Of a DNA stretch of 64,000 bases, positions 35,465 through 47,605 are shown in pieces. Both the position numbers and the translations under genes were made by a program. Each line of letters starts with the position of its first letter. Position 1 is the stretch's first letter. The stretch lies in NCBI GenBank assembly GCA_964007475.1, contig OZ023274.1:93457213-93521212 (forward strand), given 5' to 3'. This DNA is from Hybos culiciformis (lineage: Eukaryota; Arthropoda; Insecta; Diptera; Hybotidae). The notes beneath the pieces are model-generated. The model made no database searches and was not told where the DNA came from. It worked only from the letters and a program-made list of their open reading frames with translations.

Positions 35465-37200
35465 TTCTAATGAATTTAATTTGGTGTTCTTGTCAATACT
35501 ATGTATTTTAGAGTGAACTATAAATTTGATCGAAGCTGCTGTATACTAAATTTTTTTAAGAATATTCCGTAAGTACATACAAAAAAGAAAAATTTGAATA
35601 AAATATTTTTTTAATTGAAATTAAATTTTCATAACAAACTTTTTATTTATCCACATTTAAAACCCTTTGTTATGATGAGAATATTAATTTTTTTAACAGT
35701 GCCGCTATCATTGTTTTTGAAGTCTGTGAAAGAAAATGTCATTACCTAATATTACTTAATAAAAAAAATAATCTGTATATAGTATTTTGATCCCATGTTA
35801 TCCTTAGGACTCTTAATTTTTGTATATATTAATGAAAAATTTGTATTCAAACATTATTCAGGAACTTAACTTATAAATAATGGCAGTAAAAACTATATAT
35901 TGAAAAACTTCTAGATAAAAACAACGTACTAAAATATTTAAAAAAAGTACAAGGATCTACTAATTTCTACATTATTTATTTTTACATTTCAACATTATTA
36001 TTATATGAATAGTCTACAATGTATTTTTATAAATGTGCTTCTCGGTACTAAAGAACCATCTTGTTCTTAGACTTTTCTTCACCATTTTTCAAAAAACGAC
36101 CTATTACTTTTAAAATATTGATTTTCTTGGAAATTCATTAAAACTTCCAATAAAATAACTAGTACAAAATTTGTTTAATATCAAAGGCTATAGTGTTTAA
36201 ACTTAGTTCATCTCTGAAATTTGAATATTATATTGATTTTCTGGATAATAAAATACAAAAATAATTAATCAAAAATATCAATTAATAATTAAAGATAAAA
36301 AAAAAAATTGTGTCTGGTGGCGTTTTCAGAAATATCGCAATGACGGAATTTTCGTAAACACTTCATTCAAGTTTTTCATTTGTTAAGCGGTTCTTTTGAT
36401 ATTTTCACGTGTTTATTTGTTTAAAAATACGTACATAAATAATATATGAAAGTTAAAAGAAACACCCTTAAGAAATTTATTAGATTACTCATCTTATTAA
36501 ACAAATTAATTAAAAACTAAAGATTGGTAAAACCGAAAAAAAAAATTGAAAATCTTCAATTTTTTTTGTATCTAATTGAGAATTATTAACGTATGCTACA
36601 ATAATATTCGACAAAGCGCATGCTACATATAATTAACAAGGGGACAGAAGTCCATTTTGATAAACATAGCTAAACAAAAAACCCATACTATCGTACTATA
36701 AAAATTCGTAATTTTGAGCAAAGTCTGTGTATAGAAAAAAATAGTTGCCCTTGCAACATTGTGTCTAGAAGAAATTTTATTTTTTTTATTTAGCGCCTGA
36801 AAGTATTGAAAACAAACGACAAAATAATTAGCTGCCATGAAATATGAAATAAAAAAAAATTAGAGACATTCTACATCGTATTATTTATAAAATATTAAAT
36901 ACATTTAAGATTTTTATCCTCATCTTTTCAAAATAACAAAATAATAGACAATAATTATCAATTTCGTGTATATTTGACCATTCAAATCATTTCAAGAACT
37001 AGGTAAATAGTCATAGTAAAACGATAGTTTTTTCGACTGTTTCGAATAACAACTCACTCTTCTGAAAAAAGAAATAGAAAAACAACACTAGCATTAATCT
37101 GAAATTTTAATATACAAAAGTCATAAATTAATCACATTTACATTACATTATAAACATTTATCTTAAATCTTTTTTTATTTTCTATACAAATTATCTTTTT
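35465..37200. other. Intergenic DNA without supported gene
   Basis: AT-rich. A minus-strand 71-codon frame at 36623-36838 has no family signature and is not called. Confidence 0.35.
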
Positions 37201-37294
37201 TTAATTTCCATAAACATCAACGGCGAAAGACATCGCTTTACCTTTCTTTGAATTAAATTGCAATCCCAGGTATTTTTTACCTACACCTCCTTTA

Positions 37295-37514
37295 TGTTAG
37301 AATATGTCAACACATTCTCACTATTTAATGGTATGGCAATGTTATATATGCCATTTATATTTAAGTAATTCTGGCAACATTTTTTTCCTTACTTATTATG
37401 TCAGACGTTATAATTTAATCACATGGAATACAGAAGAATAAAAACTAATATTAAATCCGAAAACAACATTCTTATTATTTAATTACTTTTGCAGCAAATA
37501 AGATTATCTCAACA
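37295..37514 (+). repeat. 5' LTR of Copia element
   Basis: 220 bp from TGTTAGAATATGTCAACA to ATTATCTCAACA, flanked on the left by the CTTTA target duplication. AATAAA occurs at about 37437. Confidence 0.95.
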
Positions 37515-37529
37515 GGTTATGGGCCCAGC
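37515..37529 (+). promoter_or_regulatory. Copia primer-binding site
   Basis: GGTTATGGGCCCAGC abuts the 5' LTR. The sequence fits the internal initiator-Met tRNA fragment priming described for Copia. Confidence 0.8.
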
Positions 37530-37593
37530 TATCAAATAATTGTAGAATTTTTAAGAAAAAAGAATTGATTAGTTTGAATACAACAAGATTGCA

Positions 37594-40500
37594 ATGATGG
37601 ATGCCAAATTTAGTATGCCGAGATTGAGCAGTGATAATTATTTCCATTGGAAATATAAAATGGAAATGTTCCTTCGTAGAGAGAAAGCTTGGACATCGAT
37701 TAGTGAGGACAAACCTGATCCGGTTACAGTGGTTTGGACTGAGTCTAATGATAAAGCTTTGACGGCAATTGCATTATGTATTGATGACGATCAAATTCAG
37801 CACATTCGGAATTGTGTAACAGCAAAAGAGCAATGGGAAAATTTAAAGGAGGTACATGAAAAAGATACCACAGGTAATCGTGTTCACTTATTAAAGTTAA
37901 TAATGCGAGAACGGTTACATGAAGGTGGCGATGCTGAGGCGCATGTAAACAAGATGAATGAATTGTTTCAGAAATTAATGGCCCTTGGCACTGATTTGAA
38001 GCCCGAATTTTTCATGTGTGGTACTTTGTTGGCTACTCTCCCTTCCAGCTATGATGCGTTGGTGACGGCTCTTGAAAGTAAAGATGAGGCGCAGTTGACT
38101 TCAACTTATGTTCGCTCGAAAATTATCTCAGAATATAAACGGCGCAAAGAACGCGACTCAACAGTAGCAGATGAATCAGCTGAGGCGCTTAGAGTGCAAA
38201 CAAAATTTAATAAAGGTAAATTTAATAAATCAAATTTTATTTGTTATTATTGTAGAAAAGAGGGCCATATTCGAAGAAATTGTGATTTATTGAAAGAGGA
38301 TAAGAAAAAGGAAACACAAGAGGCAAATAATATTGAGAATATTGAAAATTCTGATTCTAGAGAAAAGGAAGCTGCTTTGTTTGCTGTTGGTCGGTTGGGT
38401 GGTTGGATTGTAGACTCGGGAGCTACTTGCCACATTACGAGCCGGAGAGATCTATTTATTGATTTTGATAAAAATCACAAAGAAAAAGTTTCTGTAGCGA
38501 ATGGTCAAGAAGTGATGGCAGTGGGAAAAGGAACTGTTGAAATGCATACGATTAATGAACAAAATGAAAAACTAAAGATTATTATGCATGATGTATTGTT
38601 TGTTCCTGAAGTAAACGGTAGTTTAATGTCAGTTAAACGATTAGTCGATAAAGGTTTAAAGGTAGAGTTCAACGATAAAATTTGTCAAATAAAAAGCAGT
38701 GATGGCAGAAAGCAGTTGGCTGTTGGTGACATAACAGGTAATCTATTTAAAATTCGTGAACCACAAGTAATTAATTTAATTAAAGAAAAACAGAGTTTTT
38801 GCGCACATGAGTGGCACAAAATTTTAGGTCACCGAGATATGAATGTTATTAAAGAGATACCATCTGCAGATTTAGTTCAAGGAATGAAAATTGAAAAATG
38901 TAAATCTGATTGTAATTTAAGTATAAGGTGTTCAGTTTGTTTACAAGGAAAAATGACAAGAATTAAATTTCCACAAAAATCTGATTCGAGAGCAACAAAA
39001 ATTTTTGAATTAATTCATACAGACGTGATGGGTCCAATGCCAACTACATCTCCATCGGGTAAGAAATATGTTTTGACATTTATTGACGATTATTCACGAT
39101 ACAACTTCATGTTTTTGTTAAGCAACAAGTCTGATGTTTTCAATAAATTTAAAGAATTTTCTGCATTTGTTTTAAATCAATTTAACACGCAAATTAAGAT
39201 TTTAAGATCTGATGGAGGAGGTGAATATGTCAATAAAGAATTCGAAAGTTATCTTGATAAAAATGGAATAAAATATCAAAGAACTGCACCTTATTCTCCT
39301 CAACAAAATGGAGTAGCGGAACGTAAAAACCGAACTTTGGCTGAAATGACTAATTGTTTACTATTGGATGCAAATCTTGAGAAAAGATTTTGGGGTGAAG
39401 CAATCACAACGGCAAATTACATCCAGAATAGAGTGCCATGGACAAATTTACCAAAGACACCTTATGAAATTATGTTCAAGCAAAAACCAGATTATTCATA
39501 TTTTAGGAAATTTGGTGAATCATGTTATGTTTTGGTGCCATCTGAACGAAGAAAGAAACTTGATGAAAAGTCAGAAGAAGCAGTATTTCTTGGCTATGAT
39601 AGTAAAGCAAAAGCTTATCGATGTTTTATAAAAGTTCAGAACAAAGTGGTTGTGTCAAGAGATGTAAAATTTTTGAATAAACGATTAGTTTGTGATAACG
39701 ATGTGAAAGATCTTAAGCCTCTCAAAGAAAATTTTAAATTAAATAATGAAACAAAACAAAATTCTACAGTAGAATTTGAATTTACCAAATGTGACTCAAA
39801 TTATTCAGATGTTCAAGAGGAGAGTTTTAATGAATATTATAGTGATGGTAATTCAAGTGAAACTTCATCTGAGAATGATGATGAAGCAATTAATAATATT
39901 CCTACCCAGAAGCGACAATCATCGAGACGTAATAAAGGCAATCCACCAAAGAGATTAATTGAAGAAGTAAATTATGCTATTGATGAAAACATAGAACCGG
40001 CAAATTACAATGATGCAGTGAAAGGTCCTGATAAACAAAATTGGTTAAAAGCAATGAAGAATGAAATTGATTCTCTGATGGAAAACAATACTTGGGACTT
40101 AACAAAATTGCCCAAAGACAGAGAACCTGTTGGTTGTAAATGGATATTCAAATTGAAAAATGATTCAACAGATCAAGTTAAATATAAAGCTAGACTGGTG
40201 GCTCAGGGTTATAGTCAAAAGTACGGCGAAGATTATGATCATGTTTTTGCACCTGTAGCGAAACAAACAACATTTCGTGTTTTGTTGACTGTTGCTGCAA
40301 CAAGAGGTTTTAAAGTTTTCCATCTAGACGCCAAAACAGCATTTCTAAATGGAAATATAGACAAAGTAATTTATATGAATCAACCTCCAGGATTCATTGT
40401 TAACGGTAAAGAAAATTACGTTTGCCTATTGAAGAAAAGTATTTACGGGTTAAAACAATCGGCCAGAGTATGGAACGATGCATTGCACGACACATTAATT

Positions 40501-41544
40501 GAGGCAAAATGTAATCAAAGCTCGAACGATAAATGTTTATATTTTATGACGAATGAATTCGGAACTGTTTATATTTTAATTTATGTAGATGACATTTTGA
40601 TCGTAACTAATTCAAGTCAATTGCTTCAGTATTGTGAAATGAAAATTCAAAGTCGATTCAAAATAGAAAATCTTGGTGAAATTAAAAATTATCTTGGAAT
40701 AAAGGTAAAATATGCAAATGATGGTCACTTTAAAATAAATCAAACAGACTATATAATGAAAATTATTAAAGAAATGGGACTTGAAGATTCAAAGACATCA
40801 AATGTGCCAATCAGTACTGGATATGGTAAGTCTGAAAGTGATTTATTGACTAACAATATAAAGTATAGAAAATTTATTGGGTGTTTATTATATGTTTCTG
40901 TGAACACACGTCCTGATATTTCAGCAAGTGTTTCCATATTGGCTCAAAAGATTTCTGATCCAACAGTTGAAGACTGGAATGAAGTTAAAAGAGTTGCAAA
41001 ATATCTAAAGGCAACGGCTTCTTATGATCTTCAATTGGGTTATGCAAACGATCAAGATCAATTGATTGCCTATGCAGATGCAGATTGGGCAGGAGATGCT
41101 ATAACTAGAAAATCAAATACCGGGTACGTTATTAAATTTGGAAAAGGTGCTGTAAGCTGGACATGTAAACGACAAACGTGTGTAGCATTATCATCAACAG
41201 AAGCTGAATTTATATCGCTTTCAGAAACCTGTAAAGAAGTGTTATGGTTACGGCGACTGATTGCAGATTTTAATATTGAAATAAGCAAACCAACTATAAT
41301 AAATGAAGACAATCAAAGTGTATTAAAATTGATTGAAGAGGAAAAATTAAGTAACCGGTCCAAGCATATTGATACGAAGGAACATTTTGTAAGAGATTAT
41401 GTCAGCAAAGGAGAAGTCGTATGTCGTTATTGTCCAAGTGATCAAATGTTGGCAGACTTATTAACGAAGCCTTTATCAAAGGATAAGATCGCATATTTAC
41501 GTAATGAAGTTGGTGTAAATTGTTCGAATGAGGAGGAGTGTTAG
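37594..41544 (+). CDS. Copia Gag-Pol polyprotein
   Basis: A 1,316-residue polyprotein in retrotransposon order. Gag has a CCHC zinc knuckle (CYYCRKEGHIRRNC, about 216-229). The aspartic protease is marked by WIVDSGATCH (D about 274). Integrase has an HHCC-type segment (HEWHKILGH, then C-x2-C) and the acidic core (HTDVMGPM, RSDGGGEY, GVAERKNRTL). Reverse transcriptase has YVDDILIV (about 997). RNase H has ADADWAGD, SSTEAEFISLSE and the terminal HIDTKEHFVRD. No frameshift or stop is present, as in other Copia elements with a single frame. The stop codon (TAG, 41542-41544) lies inside the first six bases of the 3' LTR. Confidence 0.97.
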   Translation: MMDAKFSMPRLSSDNYFHWKYKMEMFLRREKAWTSISEDKPDPVTVVWTESNDKALTAIALCIDDDQIQHIRNCVTAKEQWENLKEVHEKDTTGNRVHLLKLIMRERLHEGGDAEAHVNKMNELFQKLMALGTDLKPEFFMCGTLLATLPSSYDALVTALESKDEAQLTSTYVRSKIISEYKRRKERDSTVADESAEALRVQTKFNKGKFNKSNFICYYCRKEGHIRRNCDLLKEDKKKETQEANNIENIENSDSREKEAALFAVGRLGGWIVDSGATCHITSRRDLFIDFDKNHKEKVSVANGQEVMAVGKGTVEMHTINEQNEKLKIIMHDVLFVPEVNGSLMSVKRLVDKGLKVEFNDKICQIKSSDGRKQLAVGDITGNLFKIREPQVINLIKEKQSFCAHEWHKILGHRDMNVIKEIPSADLVQGMKIEKCKSDCNLSIRCSVCLQGKMTRIKFPQKSDSRATKIFELIHTDVMGPMPTTSPSGKKYVLTFIDDYSRYNFMFLLSNKSDVFNKFKEFSAFVLNQFNTQIKILRSDGGGEYVNKEFESYLDKNGIKYQRTAPYSPQQNGVAERKNRTLAEMTNCLLLDANLEKRFWGEAITTANYIQNRVPWTNLPKTPYEIMFKQKPDYSYFRKFGESCYVLVPSERRKKLDEKSEEAVFLGYDSKAKAYRCFIKVQNKVVVSRDVKFLNKRLVCDNDVKDLKPLKENFKLNNETKQNSTVEFEFTKCDSNYSDVQEESFNEYYSDGNSSETSSENDDEAINNIPTQKRQSSRRNKGNPPKRLIEEVNYAIDENIEPANYNDAVKGPDKQNWLKAMKNEIDSLMENNTWDLTKLPKDREPVGCKWIFKLKNDSTDQVKYKARLVAQGYSQKYGEDYDHVFAPVAKQTTFRVLLTVAATRGFKVFHLDAKTAFLNGNIDKVIYMNQPPGFIVNGKENYVCLLKKSIYGLKQSARVWNDALHDTLIEAKCNQSSNDKCLYFMTNEFGTVYILIYVDDILIVTNSSQLLQYCEMKIQSRFKIENLGEIKNYLGIKVKYANDGHFKINQTDYIMKIIKEMGLEDSKTSNVPISTGYGKSESDLLTNNIKYRKFIGCLLYVSVNTRPDISASVSILAQKISDPTVEDWNEVKRVAKYLKATASYDLQLGYANDQDQLIAYADADWAGDAITRKSNTGYVIKFGKGAVSWTCKRQTCVALSSTEAEFISLSETCKEVLWLRRLIADFNIEISKPTIINEDNQSVLKLIEEEKLSNRSKHIDTKEHFVRDYVSKGEVVCRYCPSDQMLADLLTKPLSKDKIAYLRNEVGVNCSNEEEC

Positions 41545-41758
41545 AATATGTCAACACATTCTCACTATTTAATGGTATGGCAATGTTATATATGCCATTT
41601 ATATTTAAGTAATTCTGGCAACATTTTTTTCCTTACTTATTATGTCAGACGTTATAATTTAATCACATGGAATACAGAAGAATAAAAACTAATATTAAAT
41701 CCGAAAACAACATTCTTATTATTTAATTACTTTTGCAGCAAATAAGATTATCTCAACA
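41539..41758 (+). repeat. 3' LTR of Copia element
   Basis: 220 bp, identical by eye to the 5' LTR, followed by the second CTTTA copy. Confidence 0.95.
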
Positions 41759-42431
41759 CTTTAAGCATATAAAACATTCCGTTTTCGCGCATACTAATTA
41801 GATCAGTAATATTTACAGCTGTTATTACATTGAATGGCTGAAATATAAAATATTAATTAATGTTGTACATAGTACTTGTATATTATAGTACAAAAAAAAA
41901 AATTCCTATAAGTACTTCCTTGAGTTTTTATTTTATTATAATAATTTTCCATAAAGTGTTCTTTCACTTCTTTCACTCTAAAATGATCTCGGTTCTAAAG
42001 ATGTTCCATAAACGACAACTAACTATATTTTAGTATTAACCTCAACAATAAGTATATTTATGGACTTGTAAACTTTATGGTCTTGTAAACTAAATTAATT
42101 AAATTTATTATTTTTTTCCATCATCATTTTTGCCCTTCAGTGAACAATATCAAATGAGTTACTTTAGACAAATCACGACAACAAGAAAAAAGAATATTTG
42201 TAGAGAATTTTTTGAGAAACCTACATTTTGAAGACTATTTGATAACTGCAAAAATTTTCCTTTAGATACATTCCGTGTAGCTGGAGTATTTATTTCCGTT
42301 GAATATATCAATCTATCATTAGGACCAATGATTCCATAAGTAGCTTCTTTGCTTGCCTCTGGTAAATTTGTACTTACTGTACGCATCAAAGAAATTAATA
42401 AACTTGCAAAAATTAAAAAAAATTTATTCAT

Positions 42432-43340
42432 CTCTAAAATTATGAAATTAAAATATCAAAAATATTTAAAAGATCGTATTAATTAAAAAGCCAACTTCTA
42501 TAATGATTAAATTTCATATAAAATTAAATTTTTTTTCGAATATATATATTTGAGATTAGAAGTTGGTTTTGTAGAACCAAAAATGTTTAAACAACAAAAA
42601 AAAATGTTTTAATTTATATTTTGACAGCTTTTGTTTACACAGTTTTTATTTTAATTCTGTCAAGTTCGACTAAAATAATATATAGTTCGTAGTAACGTAT
42701 CTATGCATTTGTTTTATAAAATCTTTTTTAATGATAGAGGATATAAATGTAAATAAATAATGTTTGAAAATTAGTTTTATAAAACGAGATATATATGTTT
42801 ACGAAGAATATGAAATTTTTATTTATTTTAGCATTTCAAATTACAAACTGGCTAGAAAATGCTAAAAAGAAACATATACCAGTATTCAAATGCTACATTG
42901 TGTCAAAACTTCAATCCTGGATTAATAACAAACAAAGATTTACATTTTTATTTATGTAGATAGATTTTATTATCTGAAACTTATTTATAAAGAAAAATTA
43001 TTTTCTCAATGTCAAACTATTCAATAATGATGCGTTGCAAAAATTTTAAACACTTAAAGTTACTATATTTTTAAGGCGATTGAAACCAGTTAAAATGTAT
43101 TCCATTTGCAAAATAATGTAAATATATGAAAGATATCTCTGTTAAGATGTGAATGAAAAAATTCCCAAAAATTTGTAATATGCTGTTCAAATATTATGTT
43201 ATGTTCAAATTTTTAAATTTATAAATTTATGAAGAGCACGATTGATATAATTTTTTTTTTTATGTCGTCATTAATTTTTTTTATTTATTATTGTTCTTAT
43301 TATTACATCTTTATAATCAAATTTTTAATTCTTTTTACAG
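42432..43340. other. Region upstream of the first visible Wnt5 exon
   Basis: AT-rich, ending in the pyrimidine tract TTCTTTTTACAG. A short hydrophobic plus-strand frame (42795-42959) is not called because its splice phases do not fit the Wnt5 exon. The Wnt5 signal-peptide exon must lie here unrecognised or further upstream. Confidence 0.4.
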
Positions 43341-44895
43341 GTGTCTTGGACTTAAATCACCATTTATTGAATTTCAAGCTGAGTTTGAGTTTTTAGCGAA
43401 TACAAGCATTGCTTTGAATATAACGAAAGATGAACAAGCTTTAATGCATCAAGAGGGTCTACAAAAATTGGGTAAATTCATTAAACCAATAGATCTACGA
43501 AATTCAACAACTGGTTTTGTTATTTCAAATTTAACGAAAAAAGTTCCAGCAACACCGGCAAGTTTCAGACGCAAAGGTATCACAATTAATCCAATTGCTG
43601 AGGAAATGGATCAAAAAGAAATTGAACTACTTGAAGAAGATCCCAATGACGCGGATCAAGGTTTCCCGGGACTAACAGATGAAGATAGAAAATTTATTGT
43701 TCCAATGGCTTTAAAAAATCCTACAAATGAACCTAAACGATTTCCAGTAAAAGCTATATCAACATCAACGTCTACAACATCAACAACAACAACTACAACA
43801 ACAACAACTTCACTACCCGACTCTTCGAATAATATTGAAGATCTCAAAAATCATATTTTAATGCTTCAAAGTTTAAGTAAAAATGATAAATCATTCCAAA
43901 GTAAATTTGTTGTATTTCCAAGTTTGCAGCGTGAAAGAAACAGCACTCAACGACAAATAATAATAAAACCAACAACAAAAGTTACTACAACAACTACAAC
44001 TAAAAGAACACCAACAAAAAGTTTTACTCCGATTCCAACGCGAACAAGATACGAGGAACACGATTATTTTGATAATGATGAAAAAGAGTTCTTCATGAAC
44101 AAAGAAAAAATTACAATTATTCCTCAAGTTCTCCTTTTGAATGATCAAACACCTCCAGATGATGATGACGAACTAGATTACGAAGCTGAGAGACGTCGGG
44201 CAGATGCTCAACGGCGAGATCGAATGTACGCTCGACGTCGAAATTTCAGGAAATCTAGTACATTCACAACGACTACTTCAACCACATCAACACCGCAAAA
44301 AATAGGTCGTCGAAATCAACAAAAACGCCAACGGAATGGTGAGAGACGTAATAACAATAAAAAACAAAGACTACAGAATTGCAAAAATATTGATACCCCA
44401 AAATGCCAACGACTTAGACGTAAGCAGCAGCAACAACAAGAGCAACAAATGGGTCTTTCTTTGAATATAAATAAGACTTCAATATCATCATCTGCTTTTT
44501 CGCAGTTAGTCGAATCAAAAAATCCTTCACAGGATAACAATAATAATAAGGGTAACAATGGTTTCGATTCGATTTGGAAAGATTTTGGAGGGGTAACAAA
44601 TGATCAAAAATTGTCGAGAACTATACGTAGCCATAGCCGAAGAAATACTGGTAGTGTTCTTGGATTACCTTATTATGATGGCTCCACAAACAGAGATTAT
44701 ATTATACCAGTTAATAGTAATGTGAACAGCATGAATTTTAGTAGTAATCAAACAATTCCTTATAAAGAAAATATTGATATAAATCCAGATCTATGTCAGA
44801 AAGTTGATGGTATGACATATGGACAACAAAAATTATGTATTCTACATACGAATACAATGCCAGCTATAAGTCGAGGTGCGAGATCTGCAATTCAG
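43341..44895 (+). CDS. Wnt5: Wnt5, large N-terminal exon (partial gene)
   Basis: Acceptor TTTTTACAG at 43340, donor GTATGT after 44895. The exon enters with the third base of a codon and ends on a complete CAG, giving 518 codons. It opens with CLGLKSPFIEF, then TKDEQA.MHQEGLQKLGKFIKP and LTDEDRKFIVPMALKN, blocks I recognise from fly Wnt5. The middle is low-complexity: a Thr run, Arg-rich clusters (about 43,990-44,430), Gln and Asn stretches. The last ~40 codons begin the Wnt domain proper (NPDLCQKVDGMTYGQQKLC...MPAISRGARSAIQ). Wnt5 is a secreted ligand of the Derailed/Ryk receptors in flies, acting in axon guidance and salivary gland migration. The signal-peptide exon is not seen. A run-on upstream of 43341 is intron and lacks an ATG. 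Confidence 0.93.
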
Positions 44896-47600
44896 GTATG
44901 TATTTTGACGAATAAAAAATTTTTCTATATTTTTGAAAAGATGAAGTTATACTTTATCCTAAATTCTGTGAATAGACCATTAATAATATAAATAAACGAG
45001 AAAAAAAATTATAATAAATTTAAAATATTACATTTTTTACTGTCACCCCTTAAAATCCACAACAGTTCTGTGAATTTTTTATTCAAAACAATTATATGTT
45101 TCTTCAAATAAAAATCGATTTCCTCTAAAATAAAAAATAAAATCGAAAAATTATACAGTCAGTAGTAAGAAATTAATAATTACATTATATTATGTTTCAA
45201 TATTTTAATGTTAAAAACAAAAAATTATTATTAATTTTGGCTCCTTTAAGCCTGGAATTCAAAAAATTTAATATAATCAATGTAAATATAGTAATCATAA
45301 ATTTTCAATAAAAACAGAATATAATTCTAATAAATAGATCTATGTTAAATTGCTAAATCTCAAAGTTATTATGTGTAACAATGAAATCAATTATTCTTCA
45401 TTTTATTTCATAAATAATTTTAATATGAATAAAATAGATTATGATAAACTTTATGTTACTTAAATATTTTACTACATTTTGATCTAGATCACAATAACAA
45501 AATATTTTATTAGTCACTGTGTTTCAGGCTTTGAATGAATAGTTAACTTGTGATATGTGCAGACAAAGAAAATGTTAAAAAAAAATATGTAGAAAAAACT
45601 ATCGGAAAAACAAATATAAAATAGAGTGTTATACATGATATCCTTTTTTATGTTTAGATCTAATTGTATTTAATTAAATCACGATGTTGTAAAAATATAA
45701 GTACCTAAAAATAAAAAATAAATAAAAAAGTTAATTTTTTTATAAAAACTTATCGGTTGTTTCGTTTATCCGCCAACCTAGAAAACAATTAAATTTGCTT
45801 TTTTAATTTTTTTCTACACCCAATGATTAATATAAATACCTATGTTAAAAACTCATCAACTAAATTTACATAAATGCAATATTAATACTATGTAGAATCA
45901 GAGATAACAGAAAATTTATCAAACAATCTAAAACCTCATACAGGAATTAGAAATAAATATTGAAATAGCTCACATCATTATAAAACTTCATGCAATTTAA
46001 ATAATAATTTAATTGTGTAATATTTATCTCAAGCATTGTAAAATAGGTATAAAGTGAATCGTTCTAATACCCAGGACGAAACAATTCATTAATCTTTCAG
46101 TAATTCCAAATAAAAAGTTTTCCCAAATCATAAATGACCAATAGATTTCATAAGTTTTCTTGTGTGAATAAAATATAATTGCTTGCAAATAAAAACTGCA
46201 AAATATAGTATTTGGATCATTTCTTGCGATCTCAAATTTATTTTGCATACGATTATATTTTATTGTATTTTACGAACAAAATTCTTCTTCTACTTAGATT
46301 TTTAGCTCATATTCAATAATATATGTATTTTAATGTAATATAAATTCATTAGTATTTAGGCAATTATTATCATAAACGGCTCATAGTCACAACAATAATC
46401 TAGATTCTAGACAAACAGAAATAAGCAAATAAGACATTCGATTACATTAATAAGGTATTAGACTACATATTTTAAAAGCATTCAAAGCACAAGAACTCAC
46501 CTATATTGTTAACAGCAATGAAGTTTTAATTAAATCGATATAAATGTAAAATTTGGATCTTTTATTTCATTTATGGATACATACATAATGTACAATTGCT
46601 TAAAATTTTTAAAGTTTGTATTTTGAATTTCAGTATAAATAAATTTTGGCTCCAGAAAACTTAGAAAAATTACTTCAAATTTCGAAATGCTCTCTTTGTA
46701 TTGAAATCTCCTTATTTTCTCAGCAAAAAAAAGGTACTTTAATCGTTACATTGACCTTAACTGTTAAAAACTATCTACTTTGCTCTATTTAAATTTTAAT
46801 TTAATTAAAGAATTTTGAATGCATCAGTCGCAAATATTGTAGTTTTATTTTTTATATTCATTTTTATTTCTGTTGTAATTTTTATGATTTTTTTTTCAAT
46901 TACGAAATGAGGAAATTAATATTTTTATATGCATGTAGATAAATGCTTTCTATATTTTTAAGTAATTAAGTAATGATGGAGTAATTAAATTTTTGTTTAG
47001 CCTGAGGTTATTTTTTATTAAGTTTTCGTAGTTTATCAAAGGGGAAAAGGTGTTATTAAAACTATTTAATACATCCATAATAATAATATACATACATTAT
47101 GTATATTTTTATGAATAGTACTATAACTTTTAATTTTAATTATTTATTTTGCTGAACTATTAGAGAAAACGGAATGTAAAGTTTTTCGATAATATTCTTT
47201 GAGTATATTTAATTCAGTTAATTTATCTGATAAATTGCAGCGCAGTTTCGAAGCTATAATATAAATAATAATCCTGTGACTAGCCAGCGACATTGCCAAG
47301 ATTATCAAAATGCTTACTAATAATCTTTGTATAATAGCCGAAATGTCATAAATATTTTTTTCTTTAATATGTAACTATAGTATAGTTCATCTGACTGAAA
47401 ATAAAATTTATAAAAAAAAACTCGCGCCTTTATGTAAATGTTTTTTTTAAAAGATTACAATATTTCTCGATACAGAGTATAATTATCGAAAAAATATTTT
47501 CGTTAATTTTACTTTTTTTATTTTAAAATACGTTTTTTAAAAACAAACAACGTTTTATTTACAAAAAAATTGAATTTCTTAATTCATAAAAAAAAATTAT
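44896..47600. other. Wnt5 intron, left part
   Basis: The start of an 11,076-nt intron (44896-55971). AT-rich; no gene or structured repeat recognised before the nested antisense gene at 47606. Confidence 0.5.
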
Positions 47601-47605
47601 TAACT

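Larger units (their letters stand above)
37295..41758 (+). mobile_element. Complete Ty1/Copia LTR retrotransposon
   Basis: A 4,464-bp element with 220-bp LTRs that look identical, TG...CA ends, a 5-bp target duplication CTTTA (37290-37294 and 41759-41763), a primer-binding site GGTTATGGGCCCAG directly after the 5' LTR, one uninterrupted gag-pol frame, and a purine tract GAGGAGGAG before the 3' LTR. The PBS matches the initiator-Met tRNA fragment type used by Copia. These features indicate a recent, potentially autonomous insertion. Confidence 0.97.
37201..42431 (-). pseudogene. MBF2-like gene, locus 17, split by a Copia insertion
   Basis: Exon 1 (42225-42431, 69 codons) encodes a signal peptide and ATYGIIGPNDRLIY (Tyr-Gly for Trp-Gly), with donor GTAGGT. 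Exon 2 starts at 41837 (acceptor TTTCAG) and reads PFNVITAVNITD... to 41764. The frame continues without loss at 37294 with KGGVGKKYLGLQF and ends VDVYGN at 37201. Excluding the element and one copy of its target duplication, exon 2 is exactly 56 codons. The coding sequence has no other lesion, so it was inactivated only by the retrotransposon, immediately before the GGxG motif. The undisrupted protein would be 124 residues. Confidence 0.9.

Noticed and set aside
36623..36838. 71-residue minus-strand frame
   Set aside because: No recognisable domain and composition like surrounding intergenic DNA.
42795..42959. Short frame with signal-like N-terminus as a Wnt5 first exon
   Set aside because: Available GT donors fall in phase 0, but the Wnt5 exon at 43341 needs two preceding bases; no motif supports it.
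43291..43340. N-terminal hydrophobic start of the Wnt5 exon frame
   Set aside because: The frame begins with TTG, not ATG, and runs through the pyrimidine tract and CAG of the intron end.
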